Positions 1-5,284 of a DNA stretch of 5,383 nt are shown here, piece by piece (positions within the stretch are counted from its first letter, which is position 1; the number at the start of each line of letters is the position of its first letter). The position numbers and the translations under genes were made by a program. Below the pieces are notes generated by a model. The model was not told where the DNA came from, ran no database searches, and saw only the letters and a list, made by a program, of their open reading frames with translations. Source of the stretch: Candidatus Poseidoniales archaeon (GTDB lineage: Archaea > Thermoplasmatota > Poseidoniia > Poseidoniales > Poseidoniaceae); NCBI GenBank assembly GCA_009887135.1, contig QXYA01000114.1, forward strand, positions 1-5,383, given 5' to 3'.

Positions 1-70
1 CCCGACTCGGATTTGAACCGAGGTCGGCGGGACCAAAACCCACCATGATGGACCACTACACTATCGGGCT
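1..70 (-). tRNA. tRNA-Gln (anticodon UUG), 3' end cut by the window edge
   Basis: Read on the minus strand, the sequence folds as a cloverleaf. The acceptor 5' strand is AGCCCGA, and five of its seven pairs (3-70 to 7-66) are visible against UCGGG at the left edge. The anticodon stem GUGGG/CCCGC encloses the loop UUUUGGU, giving anticodon UUG (plus positions 34-36). A four-base variable region follows, then the T stem CUCGG/CCGAG with loop UUCAAAU. Bases 71-73 lie off the window, so neither the discriminator nor any encoded CCA can be judged. No intron is seen. The A at position 1 implies an A1-U72 pair, an archaeal tRNA-Gln feature. In known archaea this pair helps GatDE recognise Glu-tRNA-Gln for amidation. 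The gene lies 50 bp downstream of the HD-domain gene on the same strand. Confidence 0.93.
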
Positions 71-93
71 GTAACCCATCGGCGCACGTAGGT

Positions 94-105
94 GTTTTTG
101 TTATT
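94..105 (-). promoter_or_regulatory. Possible weak box A for the tRNA-Gln gene
   Basis: On the minus strand an A-rich stretch (AATAACAAAAAC) lies about 24-35 bases upstream of the mature tRNA 5' end. That is roughly where an archaeal TATA box would sit if transcription begins at or just before the tRNA. The match to a TTTAWATA-like consensus is poor. The tRNA could instead be transcribed by read-through from the HD-domain gene ending at 121. Confidence 0.25.
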
Positions 106-120
106 GTCGGCTCGATTATC

Positions 121-597
121 TCATTCGAGGAGATATGCGAGGTCTGTTTGGTCTGTGGTTTTCCTTGCACTTGAGATGAATTCAGATAAGTCAATATCCT
201 GTTCAGTATATCGAATTGCTTGCAAACCCATGTCCAGTTTATCCATTGTTTTAACGAATTTAGCCTCAGGTGTAGAGGCAGATTCATACTCATCGAACAA
301 ATCTACCCACTCAGGAGCCATGGCCAACATTGCTTCTCGTTCAAGACGATGCTTTTCTTCACCTCGTATGTTATCATGAGGTGTTAAGTCACCAACAATG
401 ACTTCTGCTAAATCATGAACAAGACACATGGATAAGACTCTTGACAAATCAAGTTCTTTAGGACAGAGTTTGAGTGCTAAGGTTGCCATTCCCCATGAAT
501 GAGCAGCAACAGATTCTGGCTTGTTCACCCCAGCACGAACCCATCCAGTGCGGTCTACATCCTTCAACTGCAACATCTGCAATAATTGGTCTCGCAT
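121..597 (-). CDS. HD-domain 5'-deoxynucleotidase, HDDC2/YfbR-like
   Basis: This 158-residue protein is a single HD domain. Visible metal-site residues are His33 (in ESVAAHSWG), the His61-Asp62 doublet (in CLVHDLAE) and Asp119 (in KTMDKLDM). The segments VHDLAEVIVGDLTPHDNI and PEAKFVKTMDKLDM closely resemble the human HDDC2 and archaeal/bacterial HD phosphohydrolase family. Characterised members such as E. coli YfbR remove the 5' phosphate from deoxynucleoside monophosphates in the cytosol, using a divalent metal. Glu65 and Asp70, conserved in that group, are also present. The length is near the short end for the family but the domain is complete. The ATG at 597 is the only good start: an in-frame stop lies at 637-639 and no other ATG comes between. 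The gene is divergent from the glycosylase gene across 50 bp, and its 3' end is 50 bp before the tRNA. The exact substrate is inferred. Confidence 0.88.
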   Translation of the reverse strand: MRDQLLQMLQLKDVDRTGWVRAGVNKPESVAAHSWGMATLALKLCPKELDLSRVLSMCLVHDLAEVIVGDLTPHDNIRGEEKHRLEREAMLAMAPEWVDLFDEYESASTPEAKFVKTMDKLDMGLQAIRYTEQDIDLSEFISSARKTTDQTDLAYLLE

Positions 598-647
598 GGT
601 TGTGGCACCGTACGAGTCCTCAAAACCTCTGTGGCGCTAGCAGCATC

Positions 648-1259
648 ATGCACGTAGGTATTCCTGGTTGGTGGAGTGACGGTTTGATTCATCTTGGTAA
701 GGATCCAATTATGGGGCCGTTAATTGAACAGTATGGACCACATGGATTGGAAGGAAAGGGAGACTTATTCAACACGTTAATTCGCTCAATTGTTGGTCAA
801 CAAATCAGTGTCATCGCAGCAGAGAGTATTTGGAACCGTTTTGTAGAACTGGTTGGGGATGTTCAGCCTTCCAATGTTTTGAAATTCAGTAAAGAAGAAA
901 TTGCTGCGTGTGGTATAACACGTCCCAAGAGCGGATATATTCTGGGATTAGCTCAATCTTCGAAGCAATTGTTGGAGTTTCCATTCGAATCGTCCTCAAT
1001 TGAAGAAATTCGTAAGCATCTGATACAATTCAAAGGCATTGGACCGTGGACTGCTGAGATGGTTATGATCTTCTCTCTATGTTTGCCAGATATCTATAGT
1101 CCAAAGGACATCGGACTTGTAAATGCTATAAAGAAACTGAATCCTTCAATCACTACAATGGATGAAGCAGAAGAAATGGCCAAACAATGGAGTCCTTACA
1201 GAACGATGGCATGTTGGTATTTATGGCGTATTCTCGATCCAATACCAGTTGAATACTGA
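648..1259 (+). CDS. AlkA-type 3-methyladenine DNA glycosylase (HhH-GPD family)
   Basis: A 203-residue base-excision repair enzyme predicted to remove alkylated bases such as 3-methyladenine from DNA by cutting the N-glycosidic bond. Family signatures run in order: SIVGQQIS (47-54) in the first helical subdomain; the helix-hairpin-helix with FKGIGPWTAEM (128-138); and the following GPD-type loop SPKDIGL, where Asp154 aligns with the catalytic Asp of E. coli AlkA. The C-terminal PYRTMACWYLWR (183-194) is also typical. There is no AlkA N-terminal TBP-like domain, so this is the compact form seen in many archaea and bacteria. There are no Fe-S cluster cysteines of the EndoIII kind. The frame stays open upstream to 474, but that part is antisense to the HD gene and resembles no glycosylase, so the ATG at 648 is chosen. 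No clear promoter or ribosome site is visible in the 50-bp divergent gap. Confidence 0.9.
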   Translation: MHVGIPGWWSDGLIHLGKDPIMGPLIEQYGPHGLEGKGDLFNTLIRSIVGQQISVIAAESIWNRFVELVGDVQPSNVLKFSKEEIAACGITRPKSGYILGLAQSSKQLLEFPFESSSIEEIRKHLIQFKGIGPWTAEMVMIFSLCLPDIYSPKDIGLVNAIKKLNPSITTMDEAEEMAKQWSPYRTMACWYLWRILDPIPVEY

Positions 1260-1270
1260 AGGCGAATGTG

Positions 1271-1280
1271 CTAATTATCT
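1271..1280 (+). promoter_or_regulatory. Possible box A for the downstream membrane-protein gene
   Basis: CTAATTATCT is the AT-rich patch in the short gap after the glycosylase stop. Its centre lies about 23 bases before the ATG at 1299 but only about 9 before the ATG at 1284. If it is a TATA element, it fits a leaderless transcript using the later ATG. The gene could equally be co-transcribed with the glycosylase, so the call is tentative. Confidence 0.35.
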
Positions 1281-1298
1281 CTAATGCTTAGCGTTACC

Positions 1299-2195
1299 AT
1301 GTTAGGGGAAGAAAAACAACAATCCCCGATTTTGGATTTTCTAAAAAAGACCAAAACTCAAATTGCAGATCTTTCGATAAAGGCTGCAAATGCTACAAAA
1401 ACCTCGATTAATACAACCTCTGAGGCTATTCAAGGTAAGGTACTGGAATCCAAAGAGCGCTCTAAAAAGAAGAAAGAAGCTAAAATTGAATCTTTAAAAA
1501 ATGAAATTAAAGATGACGGGTATATCGATTTGGCACCACCAATGATGGTTTTGCCTAACGTCGATACAGACCAACTCAACGTCCTCGATGCTCAAACGGA
1601 TGCTCAAATTCAAATCGTTGAGGAAATGATTCGGCTAAGTGAACGAGTAGATTCGCTAGAACGACGAATCCTCCTTATTGGAAAGTCAAATAGTAACGAA
1701 TCCCTTCAAAACACAGTAAATGAACCAACTGAAGTAAAACAAGTAAATCCTCACGTTGATAAGAGCACAAATGTGATGATTGAAGTTCTGAACATCATGG
1801 GTGCTTCACTCCTCTTACTTGTTTCACTATTTGCAGTAGATGGGTATCTCAAAGACAATGAAATTTTACTTATGGAGAAGTATAGTTTGGGAATTCCGCT
1901 ATGGACTCTTGGTGTTTTTGGTTGGTCTTTGTTTTTGTTTCAAAGAATGGGGAAAACGGGTTCTGTACTTAGAGTTCCTTTACTCTACAGAATTCAGATT
2001 TCACTCGCTATAGCGATGGCTACAATGATGGGTATGTTACTTTCCGAAGAATCACTTGACACCATCTCAAGCGCATGGATTTGGACAACAGTTCTAGCAT
2101 CGAGTGCAATTATAGGCGTCAGTATGATTACGTCTGCTTGGAGAATGACAAAGCGAATGGTTGGCGTCAAAGAAACTGTTGAAGTCATCGATTGA
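1299..2195 (+). CDS. Unrecognised protein: charged/coiled-coil N-terminal half and about four membrane segments
   Basis: I do not recognise a family. With the ATG at 1299 the product is 298 residues; the in-frame ATG at 1284 would add five. The N-terminal third is polar and likely helical, rich in Lys, Thr and Ser, with a strongly basic run KERSKKKKEAK at about 52-62. A Pro-containing linker follows, then a predicted amphipathic or coiled-coil helix at about 97-128 (QTDAQIQIVEEMIRLSERVD). After a second polar linker come about four hydrophobic segments at roughly 161-182, 198-216, 228-248 and 257-279, and a short charged tail. There is no signal peptide, so the long N-terminal half is probably cytoplasmic and anchored by the C-terminal membrane bundle. 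The gene follows the glycosylase by 39 bp on the same strand and overlaps the end of the convergent acyl-CoA dehydrogenase by 11 bp. No catalytic motif is visible. A scaffold or membrane-organising role is a guess only. Confidence 0.8.
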   Translation: MLGEEKQQSPILDFLKKTKTQIADLSIKAANATKTSINTTSEAIQGKVLESKERSKKKKEAKIESLKNEIKDDGYIDLAPPMMVLPNVDTDQLNVLDAQTDAQIQIVEEMIRLSERVDSLERRILLIGKSNSNESLQNTVNEPTEVKQVNPHVDKSTNVMIEVLNIMGASLLLLVSLFAVDGYLKDNEILLMEKYSLGIPLWTLGVFGWSLFLFQRMGKTGSVLRVPLLYRIQISLAIAMATMMGMLLSEESLDTISSAWIWTTVLASSAIIGVSMITSAWRMTKRMVGVKETVEVID

Positions 2196-3381
2196 TGGCT
2201 TCTGGGTTCTTTCCAAGATCTCTTGTAATGTTCTTTTGATGGGACTCAAGAGTGCCTCCACCGATTTCAAGAAGTTTTGAATCTCTCCATAGTCGTTCGA
2301 CATGGTATTCTCCAACATATCCGTAGCCACCAAGAACTTGAATTGCTGAATCAGCTATTTCCTTAGCAGCAGTTGTTGCGAATAACTTCACACCATCTGA
2401 ATCGAGACGTTGTCCGGCTTTACCGAGTTGAATCGTATTGGCTGTATCGTAGATGTAAGCACGCATAGCTCTGTACTTTGCCCATGATTCAGCAATATGA
2501 CGTTGCATTTGTCCAAATGAACGGATTTGAGATCCAAATGCTTCTCGTTCTGAAGCATAACGATTCATTTCATGGAGGCTTCTACGAGCAATACCAAGTG
2601 ACATTGCAGCCAGTGTGAGTCGCTCAATTTCAAGATTACCCATCATGTGAATCAATGAATTACCTTGTTCTCCAACCAAGTTACTGGCAGGTACAATACA
2701 ATCATCGAAAACAAGCTCTGCAGTGTTTGAAGCACGCATACCTGTTTTGTCAAAGATTTTCTGACCGACACTGTAGCCTTTCATTCCATTTTCTACCAAG
2801 AAGGTTGAGAGAAGGGGACGTCCCTTTTCGTCATGTCCAGTTCGAGCATAGACCCAAACGATGTCAGCAGGTGTTCCTTGATCATCGATGCATCCGTTTG
2901 TAATCCACATCTTTCGACCGTTTAGAATCCAATCACCTGAATCGTTCTGCTTTGCTGTTGTCGAAAGTCCAAGAACATCAGTACCTGCATCTGGTTCTGA
3001 CATAGCCATGGCGCCAATCCATTCTCCAGAGCAGACTTTTGGAAGAATACGATTCTTTTGCTTTTCGGAGCCGTTTTGAGCTAAGTTATTGACAAAGAGC
3101 ATGGAGTGTGCTAAGTAAGCAAGTGTGAACCCTGGGTCTGAATAGGATAACTCTTCGTGAGCAATAGTTGCTGCAACGGCGTCAAGGCCAGATCCTCCGT
3201 ATTCTTCAGGAACAGTGATTCCAAGAAGTCCTAGTTCACCGAGTTGGCGAAATAAATCCAGATTAAATTGCTCTTTCTTGTCAAATTCATGTGCTTGTGG
3301 TTCGACAAATTCGTGAGTGAAATCCCGAATCATTTCCCGGAGCATTTGATGTTCTTCGCTTGGATTTGCAATATCTCCCAT
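2185..3381 (-). CDS. Acyl-CoA dehydrogenase, isovaleryl-CoA dehydrogenase-like
   Basis: A 398-residue FAD-dependent flavoenzyme predicted to form the alpha-beta double bond in an acyl-CoA, passing electrons to an electron-transfer flavoprotein. Both family signatures are present: AMSEPDAGTD (126-135), contacting flavin and substrate, and the C-terminal pattern at 348-367 starting QVLGGYGY. The catalytic base appears to be Glu253 in EIERL, aligning with the helix-G Glu of isovaleryl-CoA dehydrogenase. The alternative C-terminal Glu of medium/short-chain enzymes is Gly375 here (IGGGT). This points to branched or short acyl-CoA such as isovaleryl-CoA (leucine breakdown), though substrate calls from sequence are weak. 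The ATG at 3381 is preferred because GGTGAG precedes it and the protein then begins like the family. The in-frame ATG at 3420 would add 13 basic residues (MKKGHHRRKVGES) with no ribosome site. It lies downstream of the basic-protein gene, probably in one transcript. Confidence 0.92.
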   Translation of the reverse strand: MGDIANPSEEHQMLREMIRDFTHEFVEPQAHEFDKKEQFNLDLFRQLGELGLLGITVPEEYGGSGLDAVAATIAHEELSYSDPGFTLAYLAHSMLFVNNLAQNGSEKQKNRILPKVCSGEWIGAMAMSEPDAGTDVLGLSTTAKQNDSGDWILNGRKMWITNGCIDDQGTPADIVWVYARTGHDEKGRPLLSTFLVENGMKGYSVGQKIFDKTGMRASNTAELVFDDCIVPASNLVGEQGNSLIHMMGNLEIERLTLAAMSLGIARRSLHEMNRYASEREAFGSQIRSFGQMQRHIAESWAKYRAMRAYIYDTANTIQLGKAGQRLDSDGVKLFATTAAKEIADSAIQVLGGYGYVGEYHVERLWRDSKLLEIGGGTLESHQKNITRDLGKNPEAINR

Positions 3382-3384
3382 GGA

Positions 3385-3390
3385 CTCACC
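3385..3390 (-). promoter_or_regulatory. Shine-Dalgarno-like site favouring the later acyl-CoA dehydrogenase start
   Basis: On the minus strand GGTGAG lies just upstream of the ATG at 3381. Its core GGTGA is complementary to the archaeal 16S rRNA 3' tail and is separated from the ATG by four bases, which is slightly short. No such site precedes the alternative ATG at 3420. Internal operon genes in archaea more often use such sites than first genes do, which fits a gene following the basic-protein gene. Confidence 0.45.
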
Positions 3391-3430
3391 AACCTTACGG
3401 CGGTGGTGTCCCTTTTTCATGATTGTTTAA

Positions 3431-3838
3431 TCACGGTCGAAGGGTTCGATGCGACATTTGAGTGCTTTGTTCACCAATGGCTGGGCGGTGCCTTGTTCGT
3501 AAAGGAGCCTTTGATTGCCTCTTTACCCGTCGAATCTTTCGAGTTTCAAGTGGCATTTTCTTGGCTCGTTGCCCTACATGACGGAGTGGATTTCGCCGAT
3601 TCTCTTTCGGTGTAACGCCTACACCTATGTCACTTAGTAAACTGTTTGCGACCGATCGATGAGATTGTCCATTTTGGGCATCATTGATGATTCTATTTGC
3701 GAGCGTTTCAAATGTAGAATTGGCTTTCTGAACACGACGAACTTCTCGCTTGATTTGTTGCTCATCTTCGTGTTCTTCGATCAATGCTTTCAACATTGAT
3801 TGACTCATTGCATCTTGCTTGCGCTCATCCATATGCAT
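3431..3838 (-). CDS. Unrecognised small basic protein
   Basis: No family is recognised. With the ATG at 3838 the product is 135 residues; the in-frame ATG at 3847 adds three and the one at 3832 removes two. The N-terminal half (to about residue 70) is highly charged and likely helical, including KALIEEHEDEQQIKREVRR, with no membrane segment or cysteines. The C-terminal 60 residues are very rich in Arg and Lys (for example ENRRNPLRH, ETRKIRRVKRQ, LRTRHRP), as in nucleic-acid-binding tails or ribosome-associated proteins; that role is inference. The gene stops 49 bp before the acyl-CoA dehydrogenase start on the same strand, so co-transcription is likely, and it is 74 bp downstream of the zinc-ribbon stop. 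A plus-strand frame is also open across the C-terminal half (to 3615), so that half is less certain than the first. Confidence 0.62.
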   Translation of the reverse strand: MHMDERKQDAMSQSMLKALIEEHEDEQQIKREVRRVQKANSTFETLANRIINDAQNGQSHRSVANSLLSDIGVGVTPKENRRNPLRHVGQRAKKMPLETRKIRRVKRQSKAPLRTRHRPAIGEQSTQMSHRTLRP

Positions 3839-3863
3839 CCCATCCATTAAGAAAATTGGACTC

Positions 3864-3872
3864 TTTACATAT
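3864..3872 (-). promoter_or_regulatory. Possible box A for the small basic-protein gene
   Basis: On the minus strand ATATGTAAA lies 26-34 bases upstream of the ATG at 3838, close to ideal for an archaeal TATA element driving a leaderless or very short-leader transcript. Measured to the ATG at 3847 it would be only 17-25 bases away, so the site mildly favours the later start. It would drive the basic protein and, by read-through, the acyl-CoA dehydrogenase. Confidence 0.45.
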
Positions 3873-3912
3873 CAAGATTAGGGATGAAAAGGGGCAACTC
3901 AAGTAGATTTGC

Positions 3913-4092
3913 TTACTCTTCCTCTTCAAGCCGAGCCTGTAATACCGCCTTGTATGCTTCTTCTGTATCGAATTCAAAGATGATCGGTGAAATGTTTTCA
4001 CAATCCTGACATTGGTATTGTTGCCCTGTCATGAATCCCATGTAGGGATAAATTCTGATGCTCATGCATTGGGGACATGCTTTGAAAGACAT
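3913..4092 (-). CDS. Small zinc-ribbon protein
   Basis: A 59-residue protein with two metal-binding knuckles: Cys6-Pro-Gln-Cys9 and Cys28-Gln-Asp-Cys31, separated by a short segment including PYMGFMTGQQY. This is the layout of a rubredoxin-like or zinc-ribbon fold binding one Zn2+ through four cysteines. The tail is a short acidic helix ending in EEEE. Small archaeal zinc ribbons of this kind are common but mostly uncharacterised; some act in transcription, translation or as protein-interaction modules. No more specific role can be read here. The frame is open upstream to 4356, but that extension is antisense to the hydroxylase gene and has no family-like content. A well-placed box A at 4113-4122 supports the ATG at 4092. 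The gene is divergent from the hydroxylase and leads a same-strand run with the basic-protein and acyl-CoA dehydrogenase genes. Confidence 0.85.
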   Translation of the reverse strand: MSFKACPQCMSIRIYPYMGFMTGQQYQCQDCENISPIIFEFDTEEAYKAVLQARLEEEE

Positions 4093-4112
4093 GATGCTTG
4101 CTGAGAGTTTCC

Positions 4113-4122
4113 ATTTAATATT
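4113..4122 (-). promoter_or_regulatory. Box A (TATA) for the zinc-ribbon gene, possibly shared with the divergent hydroxylase
   Basis: AATATTAAAT on the minus strand spans 21-30 bases upstream of the zinc-ribbon ATG at 4092, centred near -26. That is the expected place for an archaeal TATA element of a leaderless transcript. The element is nearly symmetrical (ATTTAATATT on the plus strand) and could also serve the hydroxylase gene, predicting a plus-strand start near 4144 and a leader of about 15 bases. It is the strongest promoter-like signal in the window. Confidence 0.6.
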
Positions 4123-4158
4123 CCTTGCATCTACGCAATGATGAGATAGCATTAAGCG

Positions 4159-5187
4159 ATGTATCATGGAAGTTTCAATGTGGATGATGAGAAGATCACG
4201 ACAAAAGGTCGAATTGTGGCGATGTTTTTTCGTTTCCTCGCCCTTATTTTGATCGCAGGCGCCTTGTATCTCTCGACAGAGGCCATTTTCATCGTCATTT
4301 TTCTTTTCGTCATTGTTGTTCCATTTGAGAAACTCTTCCCTCGACATAAAGGACAAAAAATACGACGGCCGAAACTTGACACTGATATTGGCTATGCTTT
4401 GGCTTCACCCATTCTTGCCATTCTGTCTGGAATCGTGGCAGTAGGTATTGCCATTCTTAGTTTAGCTTGGATTCCTGGTCTTTTAATTAGGCCATATGTT
4501 GAACAAATTCCTGAACAATACATGCCCATCATTGGCCTTATCTTGTTCGATTCACTCGTGTATTGGACGCATCGTTTCTATCATGAGATCCCCGTATTAT
4601 GGAAGTTTCATGCGATTCACCACTCGACTGAGCACCTTGATTGGGCAAGTGGATTTCGAGGTCATCCTTTGGATGGAACGATACTAGCACCTGCTTTTGT
4701 GTTCTTGATAACAGCCGGATTTAGTCTAGAAATAACTGGTGCTCTTGCAGCAGCTCAACTCGTTTTGGGACTGTTTTTGCATGCCAACGTTCGTTGGAAA
4801 CTTCGATGGCTCCATCGGTTAATCATCACTCCAGAGTTCCATCACTGGCATCATACCAATGAACGAGACGCTATATGGACAAACTATTCCACATTCTTAC
4901 CCATTTGGGATCAACTGTTTGGAACGTACTTCATGCCAAAGGATCGGCGCCCTATGGTGTATGGAGTGAACGAAGAGATCCCTGATGGAATTATTCGGCA
5001 ATTACGGTACCCACTCAGGGAATGGAGGAATCCTCTCTGGTACCTCTTGCATCCTTTTCAGAGTATCAAAAGGACCTTCAAATTCGCTTTGCTCATCGTA
5101 AGATCAATGTGGAAGTCCGCATTTCGTAAGCGTGGGGCAAAACCATGGGATGTGTATCCTAAGTCAGATTCCACTGATCTTCCTTAA
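4159..5187 (+). CDS. Fatty acid hydroxylase/sterol desaturase-family membrane di-iron enzyme
   Basis: A 342-residue polytopic membrane protein of the fatty acid hydroxylase superfamily (PF04116-like). The histidine clusters that bind the di-iron centre are clear: HRFYH at 138-142, HAIHH at 151-155, and HHWHH at 228-232, with further candidate ligands His208 (FLHAN) and His219. Hydrophobic segments lie at about 22-58 (probably two passes), 78-110, 120-136 and 176-207; the histidine clusters would face the cytoplasm. After the family's closing motif (DQLFGTYFMP, 251-260) comes an extra C-terminal region of about 80 residues, basic and partly hydrophobic. Family members use O2 and an electron donor to hydroxylate or desaturate fatty acyl, sterol or carotenoid substrates. 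The substrate here is unknown; in an archaeon a carotenoid or other isoprenoid is plausible. The ATG at 4159 is taken; the next in-frame ATG, at 4222, would still keep the catalytic domain. Confidence 0.88.
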   Translation: MYHGSFNVDDEKITTKGRIVAMFFRFLALILIAGALYLSTEAIFIVIFLFVIVVPFEKLFPRHKGQKIRRPKLDTDIGYALASPILAILSGIVAVGIAILSLAWIPGLLIRPYVEQIPEQYMPIIGLILFDSLVYWTHRFYHEIPVLWKFHAIHHSTEHLDWASGFRGHPLDGTILAPAFVFLITAGFSLEITGALAAAQLVLGLFLHANVRWKLRWLHRLIITPEFHHWHHTNERDAIWTNYSTFLPIWDQLFGTYFMPKDRRPMVYGVNEEIPDGIIRQLRYPLREWRNPLWYLLHPFQSIKRTFKFALLIVRSMWKSAFRKRGAKPWDVYPKSDSTDLP

Positions 5188-5263
5188 TGATAGAATACCA
5201 GCCAAGTTCCTTGTAATTTCTAAACAACCAAGGGTAATATATCACTCCTCGTCGGGAATAACT

Positions 5264-5273
5264 CTTTATTTTG
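5264..5273 (+). promoter_or_regulatory. Possible box A for the partial gene at the right edge
   Basis: CTTTATTTTG lies 26-35 bases upstream of the ATG at 5299, a suitable distance for an archaeal TATA element with a near-leaderless transcript. The rest of the 111-bp gap after the hydroxylase stop is ordinary AT-rich sequence with no clear terminator or RNA gene. Confidence 0.4.
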
Positions 5274-5284
5274 AACATGATTGA

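Noticed and set aside
474..647. In-frame extension upstream of the glycosylase (58 extra residues)
   Set aside because: It runs antisense through the N-terminal part of the clearly real HD-domain gene and shows no glycosylase-like content; the protein from 648 already matches the family's full core.
84..659. The 10-mer GCACGTAGGT at 84-93 and 650-659
   Set aside because: One copy is in the tRNA 5' flank, the other in glycosylase codons 1-4. Several chance 10-mer matches are expected in a window this size.
1994..2333. Minus-strand open frames over the end of the membrane-protein gene and the acyl-CoA dehydrogenase end
   Set aside because: They overlap well-supported genes and have no independent support.
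2655..3079. Plus-strand open frames within the acyl-CoA dehydrogenase gene
   Set aside because: They lie wholly antisense to a conserved enzyme, have odd composition and no motif; they are shadows of its coding pattern.
3268..3615. Plus-strand open frame of 115 codons
   Set aside because: It is antisense to the start of the acyl-CoA dehydrogenase and the tail of the basic protein, has no recognisable motif, and begins inside the opposite gene with no promoter. It is kept in mind only as a competitor to the basic protein's tail.
4093..4356. In-frame extension upstream of the zinc ribbon (88 extra residues)
   Set aside because: It is antisense to the hydroxylase gene, has no domain-like content, and the box A at 4113-4122 would lie inside it.
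4164..4382. Minus-strand frame of 72 codons containing Cys and Lys/Arg clusters
   Set aside because: It is wholly antisense to the hydroxylase N terminus; composition comes from the complement of hydrophobic codons.
5206..5235. CCTTG and CAAGG arms after the hydroxylase gene as a terminator hairpin
   Set aside because: The stem is only five pairs with a long loop and no following T run, and archaeal termination does not usually need hairpins.
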